In this document: in pieces, positions 6,679 through 11,347 of the stretch
How positions within the stretch are numbered: the stretch's first letter is position 1
How the letters are laid out: each line of letters opens with the position of its first letter
Source of the DNA: Planctomycetota bacterium
Lineage (GTDB): Bacteria; Planctomycetota; Phycisphaerae; UBA1845
Direction: 5' to 3'
Assembly (NCBI GenBank): GCA_022567365.1
Contig: JADFHG010000058.1
Location: forward strand, 1-11,347
DNA: 11,347 nt
Program-made: the position numbers and the translations under genes
The notes under the pieces: model-generated
Seen by the model: only the letters and a program-made list of their open reading frames with translations
Databases searched by the model: none
What the model was told of the DNA's origin: nothing

Positions 6679-8568
6679 CTATGCCCTGTTCCGCGACCTC
6701 CGCGCTCCGACACTCATCAGCGAAAGCCCCGCGATCATCATCGCGAAGCTGACCATCCCGAAAATGCATGGCCGCTTCGATGAAGTCGTACTCGTGGACT
6801 CATCGTCCTCCGCGGTCGTGGTGTCCGGCACGTCCTGGGCCGGCGCGGGCTCTCCCGGCAGTCCGGTCGTCCCCGCGGATCCCTCGGCTCCATCGGCGCC
6901 CGCCGGTCCCGGTTCTCCGGTCGCCCCGTCGGCACCGTCCAAACCGTCGCCGCCATCGGCGCCCGCGTCGCCGGGCGAACCGTCGTCGCCGGAATCACCC
7001 TTTTCGCCCTTCTCACCGGGTTCGCCGTCGGCCCCGGCCGACCCGGTCGAACCGCTGCCCGATGGACCCTGTGGTCCGGCGGGACCGGTTTCTCCGGGCG
7101 CTCCGTCCACGCCGTCCTCACCGTCTTCGCCGTCTTGGCCGTCCTCACCGTCATCCCCGGGCAACGGCACGGATTGCACGACGATGATCGGGGCATCGCA
7201 CGTGGTCGTGTTGGTCGAGTCGGACGCCACGAATTGCACCATGGTCACACCGAGCGGCAGCGCGACCGGGTCGTCGATCGTTACCGACGTCGTGACCTCG
7301 ACCGTACACTCGTCGTCCGCAATCGCCCCCGCGAGAAACGCCGCGATCTCGGTCGAGTTCGCGAAGTCCTCGGCGGACAGTTCCGTGGCCGTCGTGCTAT
7401 TGACGTATGCCGGGAGGGGGCACACGATCGTCGGCGGGGTCACGTCGGTGCCGCCATCACTAACGAAGTCGTCATTCGGCGTACTCAGCGAACCGCTTGG
7501 ATCGATGACGTGGCTGACGCTCACGGCGTATACCTCGAGGCAGCCGAGCTCCCCGAATTCGAACGCAAACACCATATCACTCTGATCGTCCGGCGTGCCC
7601 GGACCGAGCGGACGAATCACCTCGCCGCTGGTCAGCCCGACCGCATGCACCGTCCCCTGCAGCACGCTGGACGGGTCGATGGCCTCGGTGAACGTAACCA
7701 GCGCCGTGTTGTTGGTGGCCGGATCGAGCGTTTCGCTGACCGACTCGACGATGGCCGCGTTCCCGTCGGTCTCCGGCAAGGTGAAGGACTCGATCAGGGC
7801 TTCCAGCAGGATATCAAGGTCCGTGCAATCGACCGTACCGTCGTCGTTCAGATCGGCGCCCGCGTTGTAATTGTCGTCGCCGGGTTCATCCTCGTCGCAG
7901 AATTCCGCGCCCGGGACGCAAAGAAACTCATCGCCGTTTGCGTCATCACAATCCGCGCAGCCGCCGGGGCAATCAGCCCCCTGAACCTCGCCGCATTGGC
8001 AAAGCGAGAGACCGAGGATGAGCGAATCGTTGGCATCGACGGTGCCGCTCTGATCGATGTCACCTTGGAGCACCGTGAATTGAAAGACGGCCTGCCCGCC
8101 GGCAATGCCGTCGCCCGTTGGAAGCAGCGGATCAGACGGACTCGAGTCGAACGCCTCACCGTCAAGGGCTTCACCCAACGCGTTCGTGATCGAATAGTCC
8201 AGGAAAACAGTGATCCTGTCGCTGCTCACGGGCGCGAAGGAGATCGTCCAAACCTGCGCGGTCGATCCCGGCTCGGGATCGAGCGACGGCGGCGGATCGA
8301 CAAGCCCACCGGTAATCGTGTGGGCCACCACCGCGCCCTCCGGAATCATTACGGGCATGTCAAACGTGATCTCGACCGACGTGAGATCCTCGTCGCCAGT
8401 GACCCAATCCCCCGGCGGCGGATTGAGGTCCATCACGCGCGGCGGAACCGCCAGACCACGCTGGGCGCCCGCTCCCAAGATCGCCGCGCTTGCGATTACC
8501 GCAACGCCGCACCGAAACCACACGAATCGTCGCCTACCCTCTGCTGTCGGCATCATTGCATCATCCAT
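6679..8568 (-). CDS. Secreted modular protein: dockerin-like, HYR-like and collagen-like, with C-terminal anchor
   Basis: With the ATG at 8568 the protein has 629 residues. Order: signal peptide (1-40; RRR, hydrophobic core, LA-V cleavage); beta-rich Ig-like region (42-165); dockerin-type EF loop DIDQSGTVDAND (170-181); Cys-rich insert; second loop DLNDDGTVDCTD (239-250), with eight Cys between 190 and 248; another beta-rich part; HYR-like domain (about 377-464); 33 Gly-X-Y triplets (471-573) with one 2-residue break at GSGST and GEKGEKGD salt-bridge motifs; acidic Ser/Thr linker; and a tail of Pro-Cys (600-601), hydrophobic helix and ARRSRNR. The tail resembles a sorting tag. The frame is open to 8835 but that extension runs through repeats and the neighbouring gene. 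ATGs at 8556 and 8553 are alternative starts. It is presumably a cell-surface or matrix protein; its function is unknown. Confidence 0.8.
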   Translation of the reverse strand: MDDAMMPTAEGRRRFVWFRCGVAVIASAAILGAGAQRGLAVPPRVMDLNPPPGDWVTGDEDLTSVEITFDMPVMIPEGAVVAHTITGGLVDPPPSLDPEPGSTAQVWTISFAPVSSDRITVFLDYSITNALGEALDGEAFDSSPSDPLLPTGDGIAGGQAVFQFTVLQGDIDQSGTVDANDSLILGLSLCQCGEVQGADCPGGCADCDDANGDEFLCVPGAEFCDEDEPGDDNYNAGADLNDDGTVDCTDLDILLEALIESFTLPETDGNAAIVESVSETLDPATNNTALVTFTEAIDPSSVLQGTVHAVGLTSGEVIRPLGPGTPDDQSDMVFAFEFGELGCLEVYAVSVSHVIDPSGSLSTPNDDFVSDGGTDVTPPTIVCPLPAYVNSTTATELSAEDFANSTEIAAFLAGAIADDECTVEVTTSVTIDDPVALPLGVTMVQFVASDSTNTTTCDAPIIVVQSVPLPGDDGEDGQDGEDGEDGVDGAPGETGPAGPQGPSGSGSTGSAGADGEPGEKGEKGDSGDDGSPGDAGADGGDGLDGADGATGEPGPAGADGAEGSAGTTGLPGEPAPAQDVPDTTTAEDDESTSTTSSKRPCIFGMVSFAMMIAGLSLMSVGARRSRNRA

Positions 8569-8717
8569 CGAGAGACCGCGAGAAACCCAAGGGGGTGAGC
8601 GCCTACGGAGCACTCGCCGCCTCGCAATACCCGTCGCGATCAAAGGTACAAAACACTCCGGCCCCCAAACCCGTCGCACGCGCGCGGGCAAGTGGACCGC
8701 CACCGATTCACGTTTGC

Positions 8718-9473
8718 TCAACCGGCCAACCGGCCAACCGGCTTGCCGGCGGCTTGCCGGTGGCTTGCCGGCCCTCGATTCGCCGTCGCGCGCTCCGATC
8801 GTCGCCGGCGGCGCGCGGCCGTCACTCCACCCCAAGCCATCCCCGCGGCAAGCAAGATCACTGTCGTCGGCTCGGGCACAACGGTCACCGTGTGATCGAT
8901 CGTATCAAAAGTGACCTCGATGCCGGGCGCGTGGGACAACTGAGTCCCATTGCCAAAGCTGAATGTGAACAAACCCGACGCGTCTGGCGAGACGTCGAAG
9001 ACGACCTGCGCGAGTATATCGTTGACACCGAGTACGGCGTCGATTGGTTCAAAGTCGATCGTAAATGCCTGGATAAACACGCCGCCGTCGCCCGGATCGG
9101 CGATGAAGGTGAGCGCGTCATTGAAGTGCGAGCCGCCGGCCAGAATCAGATTGTGATCCGGAAAGAAATTGGTCTCATCGAAGTTCGCCGTGACCTCGCC
9201 AGACGCGCCCGGCTCCGCCGCGACATCCACGTTCAGCGAGTATCCCGCCAGTCCGAGCGTCGGTTCACTGAGCCACACCAACATGGAAAACGTCTCTCCA
9301 GCGACGACCTCATCCGGAGCGGGCACGTAGCTCCCTTTCACGCCGGGCTCGCCCTCGAACACCTCGCCGACAAAGCTGAGTTGGTCCGCCGACGCGCTAC
9401 CGATTCCAGAAAGGGCCAATGCTCCGGCGACGACGGCAGTTCGCACGCTTGCGGTCAATCGACACGACCCCAT
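8718..9473 (-). CDS. PEP-CTERM exported protein with cohesin-like mature domain
   Basis: A 251-residue protein. The signal peptide ends in GIGSASA-DQ (cleavage near residue 29). The mature part (30-198) is beta-rich, with a cohesin-like pattern: VVAGETFSMLVWLSEP near the start, then GYSLNVDV, then ILAQVVFDVSPDASGLFTFSF and a final EVTFDTIDHTVTV strand. At 199 comes VPEPTTVILLAAGMAW, then five arginines (221-225), the PEP-CTERM sorting signal cleaved by exosortase-type systems. The ATG at 9473 is supported by GGAGG 5 nt upstream. After the Arg cluster, where such proteins usually end, the frame runs on for 26 residues. The last 18, GPASHRQAAGKPVGRLAG, and the stop are encoded by a repeat cluster. 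The gene lies 149 bp upstream of the dockerin-like protein gene on the same strand. The cohesin assignment comes from pattern only. Confidence 0.82.
   Translation of the reverse strand: MGSCRLTASVRTAVVAGALALSGIGSASADQLSFVGEVFEGEPGVKGSYVPAPDEVVAGETFSMLVWLSEPTLGLAGYSLNVDVAAEPGASGEVTANFDETNFFPDHNLILAGGSHFNDALTFIADPGDGGVFIQAFTIDFEPIDAVLGVNDILAQVVFDVSPDASGLFTFSFGNGTQLSHAPGIEVTFDTIDHTVTVVPEPTTVILLAAGMAWGGVTAARRRRRSERATANRGPASHRQAAGKPVGRLAG
8719..8773 (-). repeat. GGCAAGCC/GGTTGGCC repeat cluster forming the end of the PEP-CTERM gene
   Basis: On the minus strand three GGCAAGCC units spaced by ACC/GCC are followed by GGTTGGCC units (two full and one partial). The cluster encodes the last 18 residues of the PEP-CTERM protein and overlaps its TGA stop. 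Three more clusters of the same family lie upstream of the gene. Confidence 0.85.
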
Positions 9474-9478
9474 ATCAC

Positions 9479-9483
9479 CCTCC
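9479..9483 (-). promoter_or_regulatory. Ribosome binding site of the PEP-CTERM gene
   Basis: GGAGG, within AGGGAGGG, lies 5 nt before the ATG at 9473. It fixes this start over the upstream in-frame ATG at 9560, whose extra codons run through a repeat copy. Confidence 0.7.
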
Positions 9484-9502
9484 CTAGCTTGCTTCTTTTC
9501 CC

Positions 9503-9527
9503 GCCGGCAAGCCGGTTGGCCGGCGCC
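9503..9527. repeat. Single copy of the GGCAAGCC-GGTTGGCC repeat
   Basis: GCCGGCAAGCCGG followed by TTGGCCGGCGCC. It is bounded by GCCGGC palindromes and sits in the leader region just upstream of the PEP-CTERM ribosome binding site. Confidence 0.8.
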
Positions 9528-9578
9528 ACACCGCAGCCGTGCCGCGCATCGACGCGCCAACCCGCCCGGGACGGCAGG

Positions 9579-9607
9579 ATGCTACTGACCGGCGCGCGGC
9601 GTGTAAA
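9579..9607 (-). promoter_or_regulatory. Candidate promoter of the PEP-CTERM gene
   Basis: TTTACA (9602-9607) and TAGCAT (9579-9584) on the minus strand are separated by 17 bp. The -35 matches consensus at 5 of 6 positions and the -10 at 4 of 6. The predicted leader of about 100 nt would contain the repeat copy at 9503-9527. Confidence 0.35.
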
Positions 9608-9628
9608 CAGATTCCCGCGAGAAACACC

Positions 9629-9664
9629 GCCGGCAAGCCGCCGACAAGCCGGTTGGCTGGCGCG
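9629..9664. repeat. GGCAAGCC/GGTTGGCT repeat cluster
   Basis: GGCAAGCC, GCC spacer, GACAAGCC, then GGTTGGCT and GGCG. The arrangement matches the cluster at the end of the PEP-CTERM gene, with two base changes. Confidence 0.8.
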
Positions 9665-9740
9665 CATCGGATCCTGGCGAGTGGCGAATGGGAAGTAGAG
9701 ACCTGAACGGCATGCTTCAACTCGCACGGACATGGGAGCG

Positions 9741-9784
9741 TCGGCAAGCCGGTTGGGCGGCGGCAGGCCGGTTGGCCGGCGCGC
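9741..9784. repeat. Double GGCAAGCC-GGTTGGCC repeat cluster
   Basis: Two units in tandem: GGCAAGCC-GGTTGGGC, a GGC spacer, then GGCAGGCC-GGTTGGCC and GGCGCG. All three upstream clusters have the same orientation on the plus strand. The copy at 8719-8773 is in the opposite orientation. Confidence 0.8.
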
Positions 9785-9977
9785 GACCATGCCGAACCGG
9801 TTGCTCGCGTGGTCGTCCGCGACCCCCCGGGCGGGCGTCATAGGGAATTGCGCAATCTGGGCGTCAAAATGGCGATCATGGATAGCGACCGTGCCCGCCC
9901 TTGGCTGCCAGGCGGAAAAGCGATATTCCCGGGCCGGTGGGGGGCTAAGTGTAGGCAGGCAAAGTACTTACATCGAC

Positions 9978-9997
9978 CCCAGCCGATGGCGGCTGGG
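9978..9997. repeat. Hairpin CCCAGCC/GGCTGGG
   Basis: A perfect 7-bp stem (9978-9984 with 9991-9997) and 6-nt loop, just before the 22-bp tandem repeat. There is no T tract on either side; its role is unknown. Confidence 0.4.
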
Positions 9998-10004
9998 CCA
10001 CACG

Positions 10005-10070
10005 CCGAGGGCGACCGGACCCCTGACCGAGGGCGACCGGGGCACTGACCCAGGGCGACCGAGGCACTCG
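10005..10070. repeat. 22-bp tandem repeat, three copies
   Basis: Units at 10005-10026, 10027-10048 and 10049-10070 share CCNAGGGCGACCG and a CNCTGA-like end. The second unit differs by a few bases from the first and third. The array is non-coding and lies about 70 bp upstream of the helicase -35 box. Confidence 0.8.
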
Positions 10071-10097
10071 GCGCAACCTAACCGAAGATTCAAGCTC

Positions 10098-10134
10098 CGG
10101 TGGATTTACTTTTTTTGGCGGCACCCATCCACCG
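10098..10134. promoter_or_regulatory. Inverted repeat flanking a T tract beside the helicase promoter
   Basis: CGGTGGAT (10098-10105) and ATCCACCG (10127-10134) are exact inverse complements. They enclose a 21-nt segment with seven consecutive T residues. The right arm ends 4 nt before the -35 box. It may be an operator for a dimeric regulator, an upstream activating element or a hairpin. The sequence does not decide among these. Confidence 0.45.
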
Positions 10135-10138
10135 CGGG

Positions 10139-10167
10139 TTGACAGGGCGGCGGTCGGCACGTATGAT
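10139..10167 (+). promoter_or_regulatory. Near-consensus sigma70-type promoter of the RhlE helicase
   Basis: TTGACA (10139-10144), a 17-bp spacer and TATGAT (10162-10167). The -35 is perfect and the -10 has one mismatch. Transcription would start near 10174, giving a leader of about 110 nt. Confidence 0.75.
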
Positions 10168-10173
10168 AGCAGT

Positions 10174-10284
10174 TGCATCCCATGGAAAAGCAGCCATCGG
10201 AGCATTGCCGGGCACCGATGTCTGTTGGAAGGCGCGACGCGCGTCGCCACATCCACGCCTGAAGTCTTGAACAAGAAGTATTGA
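10174..10284 (+). promoter_or_regulatory. Structured 5' leader of the helicase mRNA
   Basis: This predicted untranslated leader contains the stem CATCGG/CCGATG (10195-10200 with 10215-10220) and a perfect 14-bp palindrome GCGACGCGCGTCGC (10234-10247). Long leaders with structure are known for some cold-inducible RNA helicase genes. Regulation by the leader is an inference here, and no known riboswitch class was recognised. Confidence 0.35.
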
Positions 10285-11347
10285 ATGCAATTTGAAGATC
10301 TGCGGCTCCGCGAGCCGCTCCTCCGTGCCGTGCGCACGGCGCGTTACGCTAATCCCACGCCTATCCAGGCCCAAGCCATTCCGCCAATCCTTGCCGGTCG
10401 CGACGTACTCGGCTGTGCCCAAACGGGCACTGGCAAGACGGCGGCGTTTGCGCTGCCCGTCCTCCAGCTATTAAGCGACCGATCGACACAGGCGGCAACG
10501 CCGGCGCGCCGCCCCCGCACCTTGGTGCTGTGTCCGACGCGCGAACTCGCGCAACAGATTTACGAGAGCTTTCGCACCTACGGCCGGCACACCGACATAC
10601 GGCAGGCTGTAGTCTTCGGCGGAGTAAACCAGAACCCGCAGGTCCGCACGCTGCGCGCCGGTGTGGATGTGCTCATCGCCACGCCCGGGCGCCTGCTCGA
10701 CCTCATGGGGCAGGGTCTGGCCAGTGTCAAAGGCACCGAGATCCTGATTCTGGACGAAGCCGACCGCATGCTCGACATGGGCTTCCTGCCCGACTTGCGC
10801 CGGATCCTCACCGACGTGCCTCGTCGGCGTCAAACGCTGCTTTTCGCGGCGACCATGCCGACGGCGATTCGCAAGCTCGCGGACGACATCCTCCACGACC
10901 CGGTGCCGATTCAGGTGGCGCGCGTTTCGTCGCCCGCCCCATCGGTGGATCACTGGGTTTGTTACGTGGAGAAACCGGGGAAGCTCACGCTGTTGAAACG
11001 CCTGCTGGCGGACACGCCGCGCACACGGACGCTGGTGTTCACACGCACGAAGCACGGGGCGGACAAGGTGGTTCGCCACCTCGTAAGGGACGGTGTGAAC
11101 GCCGCGGCGCTGCACGGCAACAAGAGCCAGGGCGCACGCACCCGTGCGTTGGCAGCGTTCAAGTCCGCGGAGACGCCTGTGCTCGTCGCGACCGACCTCG
11201 CGGCTCGCGGCCTGGACGTCGTGGACATCTCCCACGTCATCAACTTTGACCTTACGCCCGATCCGGAAACGTATGTACACCGCATCGGCCGCACAGGCCG
11301 GGCGGGAGCAACCGGCATCGCGATTTCGTTCTGCACCGCGGAGGAGC
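10285..11347 (+). CDS. rhlE: RhlE-type DEAD-box RNA helicase (3' end cut by window)
   Basis: The first 354 residues of an ATP-dependent RNA helicase acting in RNA remodelling (ribosome assembly, RNA decay). The RecA-like domain 1 shows the Q motif (F3, Gln28 in NPTPIQAQAIP), motif I AQTGTGKT (45-52), PTRELAQQ, TPGRLLDL and DEAD (157-160). Domain 2 shows TLVFTRTKHGADK, the RhlE-typical HGNKSQGARTRAL, motif V ATDLAARGLDV and motif VI YVHRIGRTGRAG. Motif III reads A188-A-T instead of Ser-Ala-Thr. The ATG at 10285 directly precedes the QFEDLRL start typical of RhlE; only a weak AAGAAG lies upstream. The frame is open to the window end, so the C-terminal tail is missing. It is transcribed divergently from all other genes in the window. 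Confidence 0.93.
   Translation, partial: MQFEDLRLREPLLRAVRTARYANPTPIQAQAIPPILAGRDVLGCAQTGTGKTAAFALPVLQLLSDRSTQAATPARRPRTLVLCPTRELAQQIYESFRTYGRHTDIRQAVVFGGVNQNPQVRTLRAGVDVLIATPGRLLDLMGQGLASVKGTEILILDEADRMLDMGFLPDLRRILTDVPRRRQTLLFAATMPTAIRKLADDILHDPVPIQVARVSSPAPSVDHWVCYVEKPGKLTLLKRLLADTPRTRTLVFTRTKHGADKVVRHLVRDGVNAAALHGNKSQGARTRALAAFKSAETPVLVATDLAARGLDVVDISHVINFDLTPDPETYVHRIGRTGRAGATGIAISFCTAEE

Larger units (their letters stand above)
9474..10284. other. Repeat-rich divergent intergenic region
   Basis: This 811-bp gap lies between the minus-strand PEP-CTERM gene and the plus-strand helicase. It holds three GGCAAGCC/GGTTGGCC repeat clusters (9503-9784), a candidate minus-strand promoter, a hairpin at 9978-9997, a 22-bp tandem triplication, an inverted repeat and the helicase promoter. 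An 8-bp palindrome AAGTACTT is at 9962-9969. Open frames across it are repeat-driven and lack family resemblance, so no gene is called. Nothing recognisable lies in 9785-9960. Confidence 0.6.

Noticed and set aside
6656..7585. Plus-strand frame rich in Pro-Ser-Ala repeats, resembling a proline-rich surface protein
   Set aside because: It is the reverse complement of the Gly-X-Y region. Gly codons GGN read backwards as Pro and Ala/Ser, which creates the apparent repeat. The minus strand has the signal peptide and ordered domains.
7135..8598. Plus-strand open frame of 487 codons
   Set aside because: It is antisense to the modular secreted protein. It is Arg-rich and has no signal, domain or family similarity.
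8569..8835. N-terminal extension of the collagen-like protein up to 8835
   Set aside because: The added codons run through the repeat cluster and overlap the PEP-CTERM gene. They precede a good signal peptide, which would then not be N-terminal.
10005..10070. 22-bp tandem repeat considered as a CRISPR array
   Set aside because: The units are directly adjacent with no unique spacers, and there are no cas genes in the window.
9732..10142. Plus-strand open frame of 136 codons in the intergenic region
   Set aside because: It is made from two repeat arrays and low-complexity sequence, has no ribosome binding site, and overlaps the helicase promoter.
10471..11280. Minus-strand open frame of 269 codons
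   Set aside because: It is fully antisense to the RhlE helicase, which shows all DEAD-box motifs in order on the plus strand.

Overview
The window is GC-rich bacterial DNA, most likely from a member of the Planctomycetota (possibly the Phycisphaerae side). That placement is inferred from the gene mix: a PEP-CTERM exported protein, a large secreted protein with dockerin-like calcium loops and a collagen-like tail, and an olefin-type lipid cluster combined with a stand-alone ketosynthase, an ACP and a phytoene-desaturase-like oxidoreductase. No rRNA, tRNA, CRISPR array or transposase gene was seen.

Left part (about 316-6526, all minus strand, read right to left): a five-gene lipid operon. The order is oleC-like AMP-ligase (ATGA overlap), oleD-like dehydrogenase, an inverted-repeat element, a FabF-type ketosynthase, a small ACP, and a FAD-dependent CrtI-type oxidoreductase. 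A sigma70-like promoter (TCGACA, 17 bp, TATGAT) lies just upstream of the preferred oleC start. oleA and oleB are not in the window. The set suggests a pathway in which ACP-bound chains are built by the ketosynthase, altered by the FAD enzyme, reduced by OleD and activated or cyclised by OleC. The product cannot be read from the sequence.

Middle part (6527-9473, minus strand): a set of hairpins separates the lipid operon from two surface or secreted proteins. One is a modular protein (signal peptide, Ig-like regions, two dockerin-type EF loops around a Cys-rich insert, a HYR-like domain, 33 Gly-X-Y triplets, and a C-terminal PC/transmembrane/Arg tail). The other is a PEP-CTERM protein whose mature part resembles a cohesin fold. 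A cohesin-like protein beside a dockerin-like protein, each with a different C-terminal anchor, is the most system-like feature outside the lipid operon.

Right part (9474-11347): an 811-bp divergent intergenic region holds three of the four clusters of a GGCAAGCC/GGTTGGCC repeat family, a 22-bp tandem triplication and an inverted repeat next to a near-consensus promoter. That promoter drives a plus-strand RhlE-type DEAD-box RNA helicase cut by the window end. The fourth repeat cluster supplies the last 18 codons and the stop of the PEP-CTERM gene. The helicase carries Ala-Ala-Thr in place of the usual Ser-Ala-Thr of motif III.
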